Source: Bacillota bacterium
Lineage (GTDB): Bacteria > Bacillota_A > Clostridia > Lachnospirales > Lachnospiraceae
DNA: 64,000 nt
NCBI GenBank assembly: GCA_023443625.1
Contig: JAEZTQ010000112.1
Span: forward strand, 1 to 64,000
Direction: 5' to 3'
Made by a program: the position numbers and the translations under genes
Notes under the pieces: model-generated
What the model was told of the DNA's origin: nothing
Seen by the model: only the letters and a program-made list of their open reading frames with translations
The model's database searches: none
Shown: one piece after another, positions 8,080 to 16,653 of the stretch
How positions within the stretch are numbered: position 1 is the stretch's first letter
Layout: every line of letters starts with the position of its first letter

Positions 8080-8952
8080 TTAACCTTTTACTGCTCCGGC
8101 TGTTAAACCAGAAACTAACATTTTTCCTAAAAAAGTAAATACCAATAAGATTGGTAGTACTGCTATTGTAGCTGCCGCTGTAAGCGGTCCCCACTCTTGA
8201 CCAAAATAGCCAAGATAATCATAGATTGCCATTTGAATGGTTTTTAGTCTAGCCGAATTTACCATTACAGAGGCCGTGATATACTCATTCCATGCACCAA
8301 TAAATATAAACAAGCTTGCTGCCGCAATGGATGGTTTTAATAATGGTGGTATAATCCGTGACACAATATATAATTTACTGCAACCATCTACTGTCGCTGC
8401 CTCCTCTATTTCAATTGGTATTGCCTTAATACCAGCAATCAATAACCAAATTGCCATAGGTAAGTTGTAGGCAGCATATAACAACACCAACGTATACCAC
8501 TTATTAGTTAATCCTAATTGCATCATGTATAAATAATTAGGTACTAACAATATGGAACTTCCCACTGATAATGGAATTCCAGCCACTACGATATAAAAAA
8601 ATACTTTTTTAAATCTAAATTGTAATCTCTCAAACCCATATGCAGCTAGGTATCCAACTAACACGCCTAACAAAATAGCACATACAGAATATATAAAGCT
8701 GTTTGCTATGGATCTTATATATCCACTAGTAAATATTCTCGCATAATGTTCCAAGCTAATTTGAAATCCAAAAATCTTGGGAGGATAAGAAGCTATTTCC
8801 TTTTGTTCCTTTAATGATGTCACAATTCCCCAGAAAATAGGAACTAAATTAAGTACACCAAATAAAATTAAGATTATCATTTCAATTAATCTTTTCCCTA
8901 TAGTCTTCACGATGCGAGCTTCATCTTTCTTTGGCAAGCACTCTGGTTTCAT
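8080..8952 (-). CDS. Carbohydrate ABC transporter permease, MalG-like
   Basis: A 290-residue inner-membrane protein with about six membrane segments. The cytoplasmic EAA loop typical of the carbohydrate-import permeases is seen as EEAATVDGCSKLYIVSRIIPPLLKP, around residue 180-205. The C-terminus LVSGLTAGAVKG is typical of MalG/LacG-like subunits. AAGGAGG precedes ATG. It forms the transmembrane channel with the MalF-like permease encoded 14 bases upstream. No ATPase gene is in the cluster. Confidence 0.9.
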   Translation of the reverse strand: MKPECLPKKDEARIVKTIGKRLIEMIILILFGVLNLVPIFWGIVTSLKEQKEIASYPPKIFGFQISLEHYARIFTSGYIRSIANSFIYSVCAILLGVLVGYLAAYGFERLQFRFKKVFFYIVVAGIPLSVGSSILLVPNYLYMMQLGLTNKWYTLVLLYAAYNLPMAIWLLIAGIKAIPIEIEEAATVDGCSKLYIVSRIIPPLLKPSIAAASLFIFIGAWNEYITASVMVNSARLKTIQMAIYDYLGYFGQEWGPLTAAATIAVLPILLVFTFLGKMLVSGLTAGAVKG

Positions 8953-8966
8953 CTAAATCCTCCTTC

Positions 8967-9827
8967 CTAAATTTTGTAATTAGATATTCTGATATATAAT
9001 ATAATGATCATAATGGTTACTAACATAATTAAAACAGAAAGGGCTGATGACAATCCAAATTGATAATAGCGAAAACTCATATTGTATTGTTGCAAGGTAA
9101 TAACCGATGTTGCTGTACCTGGGCCTCCACTCGTTAACACTTTTGGAACAGTATTATTCGTAAAATTACTTACGGTTAAAACGATTGTCGATAGAAGCAT
9201 TGGTGTTTTAATTAATGGTAATTTAACACTAATCAAGGTTCTCCATGCAGATGCTCCATCAACCTTAGCTGCTTCAATGAGATTTCCATCGATGCCTTTT
9301 AAGCCAGCCAATATAAGTATCATTGCATATCCAATGGTTCTCCATCCCAATACAAAAATCAACGCAATAATGGCCGATGTTCTATTCTGTATCACATAGA
9401 TTGAGTCAAATCCTAATAAATTTATGACATAATTAAATAATCCCAAATCACCATCTAGCAGCCATCTCCATAAAAGTCCAGCGACAACCATGGAGATTAA
9501 CCATGGAATCAATCCAAACATCTCAATTAAATAGGCAAATAACCCTGTCTTTCTATCTATCCATAGCGCCAATACAAGCCCACATAGCATGGAAATCGCT
9601 GTTGCAATAAGACTTATACATACTGTACTTATAAAAGACTCAATTACTTCCTTATTTGTTAATACCTTGATGTAATTGTCTAATCCTACAAACTCACCTT
9701 TTACAAGATAATCTAAATTGAATAGACTACAATATACTGTATAAAACAATGGTATCACAAGAAAAAATAATAAAATAATCATAGCCGGTGCTATATACAG
9801 TAAGCCTATTTTTTTATTTGCCTTCAT
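8967..9827 (-). CDS. Carbohydrate ABC transporter permease, MalF/UgpA-like
   Basis: A 286-residue protein with six predicted membrane segments and an EAA loop (EAAKVDGASAWRTLISVKLPLIK, around residues 185-207). N-terminal APAMIILLFFLVIPLFYTVYCS is the usual first helix of this family. It pairs with the MalG-like subunit encoded immediately downstream. The ribosome binding site (GGACGTGA) is weaker than its neighbours' and a hairpin separates it from the binding-protein gene, which fits a lower yield of permease than of binding protein. Confidence 0.9.
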   Translation of the reverse strand: MKANKKIGLLYIAPAMIILLFFLVIPLFYTVYCSLFNLDYLVKGEFVGLDNYIKVLTNKEVIESFISTVCISLIATAISMLCGLVLALWIDRKTGLFAYLIEMFGLIPWLISMVVAGLLWRWLLDGDLGLFNYVINLLGFDSIYVIQNRTSAIIALIFVLGWRTIGYAMILILAGLKGIDGNLIEAAKVDGASAWRTLISVKLPLIKTPMLLSTIVLTVSNFTNNTVPKVLTSGGPGTATSVITLQQYNMSFRYYQFGLSSALSVLIMLVTIMIIILYIRISNYKI

Positions 9828-9855
9828 ATTTCACGTCCAATCTTTTACTATTAAT

Positions 9856-9882
9856 TAGGGTCTGTTAATATAACAGACCCTA
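9856..9882 (-). promoter_or_regulatory. Intercistronic hairpin between binding-protein and permease genes
   Basis: A perfect 12-bp stem (arms 9856-9867 and 9871-9882) with a three-base loop and no T-run after it on the minus strand. In the gap between a solute-binding-protein gene and its permeases, such a hairpin usually protects the upstream mRNA segment or partly attenuates, giving more binding protein than permease. That role here is inferred from position. Confidence 0.6.
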
Positions 9883-9919
9883 GCACATTTATATAATATC
9901 TATATACACGTCACTACAA

Positions 9920-11278
9920 TTATCTGCCATTTCTATCGTTAAAATCTTTTGCTGAAGCTGCCAGCGCATCTTCCACTGACATATTCTCTACTTTTACGTT
10001 TAATACTGCTTTGTTTAAATCAAACTTCCATCCAGTTAAAGCTAAATCATCAGATGGTAGCCAGCCATTAGAAAAAGCTTGGGATAATACAGCGAGGTAT
10101 TTATTCTCAGTAGTATTAATATAGTCTGAAAGGTTGTTAAGGGTAGACTTTCTAATTGGTGCTTGTCCACCTGTTTTTACCCAAAGTTCATCGGCTTCAG
10201 GACTATACATATGTTCAACAAATTTACCAGCCATTTCTTTGTTCTTGCTGCCTGACCATACACCTACAAACCATCCATCTAACATAGCAGGTGTATTCGT
10301 ACTTCCTTCTGTACTTGGAATTAAAGCTAATTGTACAGCATCACTTTCAAAGGTTACTTCTGACTTGATAGCTGAACAACGTACACCACCGCCCATAATC
10401 ATTGCGTATTTGCCTGCTTTAAATTGTAAGAATAAATCTTCATTTGTTGTATTTACTGCCTCTGGTGGTGTAATACCCCAGGTATCGATACAATTTACTG
10501 TCCACTCTAAAGCCTTTTTCCCACTTTCTGTCGCCCAATTTGCAGTACCATTATCATTAAATAGTGTTCCCTGCTCTTCTAAAATCATATTGGATAATAA
10601 CTGTGTATCCGTAGATTCTGTAGAGAAGGATTGTCCTAAACCATAACGGGGGATACCAGATACTTCATCAGTACCAGTTAATACTTTAGCTGCTTCTACG
10701 ATATCATCCCATGTCTTTGGTACTTCTAATCCATTCTGCTCAAAAAGATCTGCTCGATAATATAATACAACTGCATTCTTTGATAATGTTAGTGCATAGT
10801 GCTTATCATCTCTCGTACCATAATTAAAAAAACCATCATTTATATCTTCGATTTCTTCATCTGTCCAATCGCCTAAAAATAAATTTTCCAGTGGCTCTAG
10901 TGCTCCTGCATTGAGCACACCTGGTAATTCATCTCTGGAACACCAAATGATATCAGGAGCTGTATTTGTTGTAGTGGCAGCTAAAAATTTTGCTGTCATC
11001 GTTGTATAATCTTGACTCTCAACATTAATTGTAACCCCAGGATTATTTGCTTCAAATGTTTTAATCATCTCAGCAAGTGCCACTCCACGTCCATTGGTAG
11101 TTAATTTTGGATCTAGAAATGTCCACATAGTTACTACTTGATTTTCAACTTTCTTCTCATTATCACTATCTCCACTTGATGTTTGACCATCTCCTTGGCT
11201 AGTGTTATTAGAATTACTACAAGCACATAAATTAAATACCATAACCAACATTAGTAAAATCCCCAAAATTTTTTTCAT
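9920..11278 (-). CDS. Sugar ABC transporter solute-binding lipoprotein
   Basis: A 452-residue extracellular binding protein of the MalE/UgpB type. The N-terminus is a lipoprotein signal (MKKILGILLMLVMVFN followed by lipobox LCAC, lipidated Cys20), then an acidic Ser/Asn/Gly linker and a mature domain with the family pattern (NNPGVTINVE, DIIWCSRDELPG, YALTLSKNAVVLYYRADLF). GGAGG lies six bases before ATG. It is the first gene of a likely operon (binding protein, two permeases, FAD oxidoreductase, dehydrogenase, kinase) and is divergent from the AraC-type regulator. The ligand is probably a sugar or sugar alcohol, judged from the linked enzymes. Confidence 0.9.
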   Translation of the reverse strand: MKKILGILLMLVMVFNLCACSNSNNTSQGDGQTSSGDSDNEKKVENQVVTMWTFLDPKLTTNGRGVALAEMIKTFEANNPGVTINVESQDYTTMTAKFLAATTTNTAPDIIWCSRDELPGVLNAGALEPLENLFLGDWTDEEIEDINDGFFNYGTRDDKHYALTLSKNAVVLYYRADLFEQNGLEVPKTWDDIVEAAKVLTGTDEVSGIPRYGLGQSFSTESTDTQLLSNMILEEQGTLFNDNGTANWATESGKKALEWTVNCIDTWGITPPEAVNTTNEDLFLQFKAGKYAMIMGGGVRCSAIKSEVTFESDAVQLALIPSTEGSTNTPAMLDGWFVGVWSGSKNKEMAGKFVEHMYSPEADELWVKTGGQAPIRKSTLNNLSDYINTTENKYLAVLSQAFSNGWLPSDDLALTGWKFDLNKAVLNVKVENMSVEDALAASAKDFNDRNGR

Positions 11279-11516
11279 GCTAATCCTCCGTTATAAATAA
11301 TTTTATACTGTTTCATCAAGAAGTACCCTTACTTTGTATAATTACCTGTATAATTACCACAGTTTTTAGTACTTGCTTTTTATACATTTCTTATACAATA
11401 AGGTTGTTTTCTTCTTTCTTTTGTAGTATATTACTACTGTACATCATAATTATGATATATAATATAACAATTGTGACTATAAATAACAGAATTGTGATAT
11501 AGGACAGGATGATATT

Positions 11517-12449
11517 ATGCAATTACAACTTGAAAATTTTTTAAATTCAAAGCTTTATCTTACTCATCGTGGATTAGATGAACCTATAGATTACAACAAA
11601 GCTCGTTGGACAGATTACATAATTAACAATGATGTAGTCTTTTCCCACCGTATGGTTCCTTATACATATGGTTTCTTTGAAGATGAAATGCACTCTCATG
11701 ATTTTTGTGAACTTGTCTTCTATATCTCTGGCGATGTTCATTTTGTATCTGGCAACAAGGTATATCATCCCCAATATGGTGACATCTTTGTTGCAGCTCC
11801 CACTGAAATTCATTGCGCTCGTCTTGATAAGACCTCGGTTTACAACCGATATGTATTATGGTTTGATACGGAATTTTGCAAATTTCTTACGGAAGGCAAT
11901 AATCATCTTGCTGGCTTCATTTTTAACAAAATAAAAGGTGAGCATAACATAATTACATTGCCAGAAAACGCATTAGCACGTGTAGCTTCTCTATTTAATC
12001 AAATAGAATTTGCTCTAACGGCATCATACGATGGTTCCAATACCATGGCTTTATCTTATTTACTTCAATTACTTGTAACTATTAATACCCACAGTAAGAA
12101 TAATATTGCAATTGATCGAAGTGTTCCCCTCCCTGAATGTATAATCAGAGCAACTACTTATATTGAAGATAATTATAAGGAGCTGGATAACATCTCTGAA
12201 ATCGCCAATTATGCCCATATAAGTCGTGAACATTTATCTCGTCTTTTTAAGCAATATTACGGTACTACCGTAATTAACTATATTAACGAAAAACGTGTCA
12301 ATGAAAGTAAACGCTTATTAGAATTAGGCGCAAATGTAACTGAGGCATGTTATGCTTCTGGTTTTAACAATGTCTCCTATTACATTAAAACATTCGGTCA
12401 AAAAGTTGGGGTAACTCCTTTAGAATTTAAACATTCAATCAAAAAGTAA
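11517..12449 (+). CDS. AraC-family transcriptional regulator
   Basis: The 310-residue protein has an N-terminal cupin-like sensing domain (HSHDFCELVFYISGDVHFV at about residues 60-78, then HPQYGDIFVAAPTEIHCA) and a C-terminal pair of helix-turn-helix motifs (ISEIANYAHISREHLSRLFKQYYG and VTEACYASGFNNVSYYIKTFGQKVGVTPLEF). It is divergent from the sugar ABC operon with a 238-base shared intergenic region, so it is the likely activator of that operon in response to its substrate. AGGATG precedes ATG by about seven bases. Confidence 0.9.
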   Translation: MQLQLENFLNSKLYLTHRGLDEPIDYNKARWTDYIINNDVVFSHRMVPYTYGFFEDEMHSHDFCELVFYISGDVHFVSGNKVYHPQYGDIFVAAPTEIHCARLDKTSVYNRYVLWFDTEFCKFLTEGNNHLAGFIFNKIKGEHNIITLPENALARVASLFNQIEFALTASYDGSNTMALSYLLQLLVTINTHSKNNIAIDRSVPLPECIIRATTYIEDNYKELDNISEIANYAHISREHLSRLFKQYYGTTVINYINEKRVNESKRLLELGANVTEACYASGFNNVSYYIKTFGQKVGVTPLEFKHSIKK

Positions 12450-12508
12450 GAGCATCTCTTAAGAATCTATCATTAGTTTAACCACTTATATTATCCTGTT
12501 CCATATAA

Positions 12509-12554
12509 ATCCCAGTGGTGCAGAAGCAACCTATTGCTTCTACACCACTGGGAT
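12509..12554 (+). terminator. Long hairpin after the AraC-type gene
   Basis: Arms 12509-12529 and 12534-12554 form a 21-bp stem with one mismatch and a four-base loop. It lies between convergent genes, so it could terminate in either direction. The T-run is modest. Confidence 0.6.
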
Positions 12555-12625
12555 ATTATGATATTATATAAAAATCAAAATTGTTATGTATAATTTATTC
12601 TAGCATATTGTGGCAAATTAATAAA

Positions 12626-12650
12626 CAAGTACCCAGTGACTGAGTACTTG
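12626..12650 (-). terminator. Terminator of the anti-sigma operon
   Basis: On the minus strand CAAGTACTCAG and CTGGGTACTTG form an 11-bp stem with one wobble pair around a three-base loop, followed by TTTATT. It is 14 bases past the stop of the last gene of the sigma operon. Confidence 0.65.
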
Positions 12651-12664
12651 TTATCTTATAAAAT

Positions 12665-13354
12665 CTACTTATTCTGCTCCACAATATTCTGCAACAGCTT
12701 CCTAAATCCACTATCCTTATAAAAGACCCTGCTTTCGGGATCTCCTGTGCCATGATAGGAATATATCCTATCTCCCTGGACGTATAAAATCAGATCATAG
12801 CTTTGTCCGTACTTCTGGGGATAAGAGATCCAGATGTGATATGTTTCTTCCTCTCTCATCTTTGTTTGTGATTTTAATTCCTTTTGAACTGATTTTGCCT
12901 CTGCTTCTAATGCTTTGGCAGCTTTGGTAAACTCCTTACCCCTATCAGTGTCATAATCTAAATGAATATTAATATCTTTATCAAAGCAGCTTATCCAAAT
13001 ACTTGTTGGCGAAAGGGTTTTACTGGTTCCCACAATAAGATTCGTATGAATAATAAAGCCCAAAAACATGAATACGGTAAACAATATGCCAAGTCCTCCG
13101 GTTATGAGGATTATATGTAATTTCTTCTTTACCACAACCATAATACCTACAAGAAGTAATGTCATAATAAATCCCACCAGGGCCAAGTTCCCCCAGCCTC
13201 CGGGATAGTTCATAAGATTCATCTTATCCGGTGAAAATCTCATCATAAAGCTCATAATTCTAAAATCATAGTACATAGAAATATAATACAAAGCGATAAA
13301 TGTAATAATAGACGCAATAAACCAATCCTTCTTATGTTTAATGGGAAGCTTCAT
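12665..13354 (-). CDS. Membrane protein of unknown function in an ECF sigma operon
   Basis: A 229-residue protein with an N-terminal hydrophobic stretch and two or three further membrane segments in residues 15-115 (for example WFIASIITFIALYYISMYY and ALVGFIMTLLLVGIMVVVK), then a C-terminal soluble region of about 115 residues with strand-like repeats. I do not recognise a family. Its start overlaps the end of the anti-sigma gene by 17 bases and has its own AGGAGGT site, so it is translated from the same transcript. It may be a partner or target of the sigma/anti-sigma pair; that is inference. Confidence 0.6.
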   Translation of the reverse strand: MKLPIKHKKDWFIASIITFIALYYISMYYDFRIMSFMMRFSPDKMNLMNYPGGWGNLALVGFIMTLLLVGIMVVVKKKLHIILITGGLGILFTVFMFLGFIIHTNLIVGTSKTLSPTSIWISCFDKDINIHLDYDTDRGKEFTKAAKALEAEAKSVQKELKSQTKMREEETYHIWISYPQKYGQSYDLILYVQGDRIYSYHGTGDPESRVFYKDSGFRKLLQNIVEQNK

Positions 13355-14351
13355 CAGTTCCTACCTCCTCTAATCTTTCCTCTTTTACAGAACTATTTTC
13401 ATTTGAAAAATAACCAGTTCCTTCATAATATTCCTGAACTAATTTTGCAAAGGCCTCAGGGATTGCTATTACACGTCCTGTGTCCATAATCATATATTTC
13501 TCTTCCCAGTTCACTGTGGTAAGGCAGTATCGACTAAAACCCATGTAAATTCCTACTGTCGTCTTTGCATCACTTACCTCATACTCTTTCGTTTCCCTTA
13601 AGAGCGTCACATCCCCCAGGCTACTTCTAAGAATTTCAAAGGTCTCACTTCTTTCTTCCTCCTGATAGAAGCCACTTCCATGGTCCTCTGCATTTAAGAA
13701 GAAGCCTCTAATATCCTTCAACTGTTCATTTTGCTTAATACTGATGGCATTTCCTGCAAAAACAACACCAATCCATAGCAAGATGACAGAACACCACAGG
13801 GCTGCAAATCTCAGATATTTACTCAATGTAAATATCTTCTTATCTCCCGTAAAATACCCCAAACTACCGTAAATAGCACCTCCAATCAGCACCGGTGTGA
13901 TACGCTCCGCTAAAAAAGTAATTAGCATGGATTGGGGGAAGAATGCATTGATTAGTCCAGCATATGATTCTCTGTACATATAAGGAGTCTTATGCAATGT
14001 AAGATAGATCATTTCACTGATTTTATATGGTATGGCCATAATGAGTTTAGTTATAAAGAAAGTATCCTTAGTATAACTAAAGGACAACCAACCCATAAGC
14101 AAACCAATGACTGTAAAGACTGCAATGCGTCTTCTTCCCCTATTGTATTTTATTATTTTCATTTTTAACTTTTGACTGGAACCACTATATTCGGTCTTTG
14201 GTATTACAGGAAGAAGTTCCTTCTCCCTTTCTAGATACCCTTCCACCAAAGCATTACAAAACTCACAATTCTCTATATGTTCTTCTATTCCATTATCTGA
14301 ACTATCGTTTTTCAGATAATTAAGTACCTTTTCTTTATACTCACATAACAT
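13338..14351 (-). CDS. Probable zinc-binding anti-sigma factor, membrane-anchored
   Basis: The N-terminal 35 residues contain a cysteine at position 3 and HIENCEFC (H-x3-C-x2-C), the zinc-binding anti-sigma pattern. Membrane segments follow near residues 78-95, 140-170 and 185-205, and then an extracytoplasmic domain of about 130 residues. The gene starts 15 bases after the ECF sigma gene ends. In this family the cytoplasmic N-terminus sequesters the sigma factor until a signal is sensed. The C-terminal part is not one I recognise and the stimulus is unknown. Confidence 0.75.
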   Translation of the reverse strand: MLCEYKEKVLNYLKNDSSDNGIEEHIENCEFCNALVEGYLEREKELLPVIPKTEYSGSSQKLKMKIIKYNRGRRRIAVFTVIGLLMGWLSFSYTKDTFFITKLIMAIPYKISEMIYLTLHKTPYMYRESYAGLINAFFPQSMLITFLAERITPVLIGGAIYGSLGYFTGDKKIFTLSKYLRFAALWCSVILLWIGVVFAGNAISIKQNEQLKDIRGFFLNAEDHGSGFYQEEERSETFEILRSSLGDVTLLRETKEYEVSDAKTTVGIYMGFSRYCLTTVNWEEKYMIMDTGRVIAIPEAFAKLVQEYYEGTGYFSNENSSVKEERLEEVGTDEASH

Positions 14352-14366
14352 GTTGTCGCCTCCCCT

Positions 14367-14864
14367 CTACTGATATTCACTATATAATTTCTTATATTTT
14401 TCTCTAGCCCTGTAAATGCGGATTTTAACTGCTGATTCAGATAATCCGGTAATGCTTCCTATTTCTTTATAAGACAGTTCCTCATAATCTCTAAGGAGGA
14501 TAATGGTGCGGTATTCTTCCTTCAATTTATGTAGAATATTTTTTACAAATAGGCTTTCTTCCTGTTGAAGCATTTTGATTTCAGGGTCGTTACATACAAG
14601 GGATGGGAGTTCATCCATCTCTTCTCCTTCTACAAATTTAAATTTTTTCTTCCTTACCCAAGTTAGAAATGTGTTTCTTGCTATGGTGATACACCAGGAT
14701 CTTTCACTGCCCTCACCTCGAAAGTTTTTAATATTCTGATATATTTTCAAAAATGTCTCTTGGCATAAATCCTCCGCATCCTCCACATCTTTCGTCATGT
14801 AATAAAGGTAGCTGTAAACTGCATTTTTATTTTTTTCATATACTTGATTAAATTCTTTTCCCAT
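14367..14864 (-). CDS. ECF-type RNA polymerase sigma factor
   Basis: The 165-residue protein has sigma region 2 (NAVYSYLYYMTKDVEDAEDLCQETFLKIYQNIKNF, residues about 15-48, then SERSWCITIARNTFLTWVRKK) and region 4 (LLRDYEELSYKEIGSITGLSESAVKIRIYRAREKYKKL, near the C-terminus), with no regions 1.1 or 3, as in extracytoplasmic-function sigma factors. AGGAGG precedes ATG. The two downstream genes include its probable anti-sigma factor. A candidate promoter of ECF type lies upstream, suggesting autoregulation. Confidence 0.92.
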   Translation of the reverse strand: MGKEFNQVYEKNKNAVYSYLYYMTKDVEDAEDLCQETFLKIYQNIKNFRGEGSERSWCITIARNTFLTWVRKKKFKFVEGEEMDELPSLVCNDPEIKMLQQEESLFVKNILHKLKEEYRTIILLRDYEELSYKEIGSITGLSESAVKIRIYRAREKYKKLYSEYQ

Positions 14865-14923
14865 ACAGCCTCCTTTTACATGAATAAAAAGTATTCTTCT
14901 TAGATGATCATCTATCTATATAG

Positions 14924-14949
14924 ACACGATTTCTTGGTAAAAGTTTCAC
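14924..14949 (-). promoter_or_regulatory. Candidate ECF-type promoter of the sigma operon
   Basis: On the minus strand TGAAAC (14944-14949) is followed after 14-16 bases by CGTGTC (14924-14929 region). TGAAAC/CGTC-like pairs are typical of ECF promoters in Firmicutes. The spacing is slightly short compared with the common 16-17, so this is a moderate match. It lies about 60 bases upstream of the sigma gene. Confidence 0.45.
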
Positions 14950-15107
14950 TTATTTTATAAAATGTGACAAAGTCACAGATAAATTATTGCAGATTTTGTA
15001 TGCTTCTTATTGATAACTTTACATATCCATCCTAATTGCCTATATCATACGAAATATGTTAATCTAGGAAAGGAATTAATCAGCTTATTTTAAAGGAGGA
15101 GTCTTTC

Positions 15108-16382
15108 ATGGGCGAAATTCTTGCCATCAATAGCATCCGTATTATCCTGGTTTTCCTAGAAGGTATCCTATCCTTCTTCTCCCCCTGTGTGCTTCCTCTA
15201 CTTCCGGTTTATATGAGCTATCTTGCAGGTAACACAACTACAAAAGATAATAGTGGCATCAGCTTTAATAGAAGGAAAGTATTCTTACATACCCTTTGCT
15301 TTATCCTTGGAATTTCCTTTGCTTTCTTTTTACTGGGCATGTCCTTTACAACCCTTGGACGTTTCTTTCAAAGCAACAAGGTAGTATTTGCACGAGTTAG
15401 CGGCATTTTAATTATAGTACTTGGTTTGTTTCAGTTAGGCCTATTTCGTATCCCCTTTTTGCAAAGAGAACGGAAAATACAATTTGATTTGGCAAACAAA
15501 GAAGTAAATCCCATAATAGCCATACTATTAGGCTTTACCTTCAGTTTTGCTTGGACTCCCTGTATAGGCCCAGCCCTTTCCTCCGTGCTTATGCTGGCAT
15601 CTGGTGCTAATACCCAGTATCTAGGGAACTTACTGGTATTTATCTATACCCTTGGCTTTGTAATTCCCTTTTTATTCCTCGGATTATTTACTACACAAGT
15701 ATTATCCTTCTTTAAGAGAAAACAGAAGCTGTTGCGAATTACCATTAAAGCTGGTGGTATCCTTCTTATCCTCATTGGTATTATGACTTTTACCGGGTTA
15801 ATGAACGGTTTCTCCACTTATTTTAATAACCAATCCAGCATTTCCCAGGAGTTCGAAGCCGAGAATGGCGAATCCTTAGAGTCTAAATCCGGGGAGAAGG
15901 AAGAGACAATTACAGAGGATACTACCACGAAGCTTGCTCCTTCTATAGATTTTACACTGATTGATCAATATAATAAGGAGCATACCTTATCTGATTATAA
16001 GGGTAAAGTAGTATTTCTTAATTTCTATGCTACCTGGTGTGGCCCCTGTTTAGATGAAATGCCCCATATTGAGGAATTATACAAGGAATATGGCAAAAAT
16101 CAGGAGGATGTGGTATTTTTAGGTGTTGCCAATCCAAAGAGTGCAGAATATCCAAATAATAGTGATCAGAAGGAAGATTATATTATCTCCTTCTTAGATA
16201 AGAATGACTTCACCTTCCCTACTGTCTTTGATACCACCAGTGAGGTCTTTAGAAGCTATTATATCTCCGCATTTCCCACTACCTTCATTATTGATGAAGA
16301 AGGGGATATTGTGGATTATATAGTTGGTGGTATGGAGAAGAAAGATATGAAGCGAAAGATTGATCAGGTCTTAGAGAACTAA
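15108..16382 (+). CDS. CcdA-like membrane protein fused to a TlpA/ResA-type thioredoxin domain
   Basis: The 424-residue protein has an N-terminal CcdA/DsbD-type membrane domain of six helices with the two membrane cysteines in FSPCVLPLLPVY (residue about 26) and AWTPCIGPAL (about 150). A linker (about 245-285) leads to a redoxin domain with the active-site WCGPC at residues 310-314 and a cis-proline loop (FPTTFIID). CcdA moves electrons from cytoplasmic thioredoxin to an extracytoplasmic thiol-disulfide protein; here donor and acceptor are one polypeptide. AAGGAGGAG precedes ATG. It faces away from the ECF sigma operon, and the substrate protein is unknown. Confidence 0.9.
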   Translation: MGEILAINSIRIILVFLEGILSFFSPCVLPLLPVYMSYLAGNTTTKDNSGISFNRRKVFLHTLCFILGISFAFFLLGMSFTTLGRFFQSNKVVFARVSGILIIVLGLFQLGLFRIPFLQRERKIQFDLANKEVNPIIAILLGFTFSFAWTPCIGPALSSVLMLASGANTQYLGNLLVFIYTLGFVIPFLFLGLFTTQVLSFFKRKQKLLRITIKAGGILLILIGIMTFTGLMNGFSTYFNNQSSISQEFEAENGESLESKSGEKEETITEDTTTKLAPSIDFTLIDQYNKEHTLSDYKGKVVFLNFYATWCGPCLDEMPHIEELYKEYGKNQEDVVFLGVANPKSAEYPNNSDQKEDYIISFLDKNDFTFPTVFDTTSEVFRSYYISAFPTTFIIDEEGDIVDYIVGGMEKKDMKRKIDQVLEN

Positions 16383-16510
16383 TAATTCATAAACAAAGAG
16401 TTTGCTATGGTAGATTCTTCATTAATATGAACAACGGCTCATCCATGGGAATATTTCCTCCCTGGTCTTATAGGTATTATGGAAGGCCAAATTGTAACCC
16501 CTAATTATGT

Positions 16511-16571
16511 AATATGCTCACTCTTAGGTAAACAAAGTTTATATTACTTTTTACCTAAGAGTGAGCATATT
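16511..16571. terminator. Perfect 22-bp inverted repeat between convergent genes
   Basis: Arms 16511-16532 and 16550-16571 are perfectly complementary with a 17-base spacer. It lies between the convergent CcdA-fusion gene and the ABC ATPase gene. A bidirectional terminator is the simplest reading, though the arms are unusually long and no long T-run follows. It may be a palindromic repeat element. Confidence 0.5.
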
Positions 16572-16653
16572 GCATTTACTAACTAAAATAGCTACTTTTT
16601 CTTTTAATTTATAGAAACAAACCGATTTATGATAAATTTCTCCCCTATAATAC

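Noticed and set aside
7970..8194. 74-residue ORF across the permease and FAD oxidoreductase junction
   Set aside because: It overlaps two well-supported genes in a different frame and has low-complexity composition.
11574..11813. 79-residue minus-strand ORF inside the AraC-type gene
   Set aside because: The AraC-family gene on the plus strand is certain and this is its antisense shadow.
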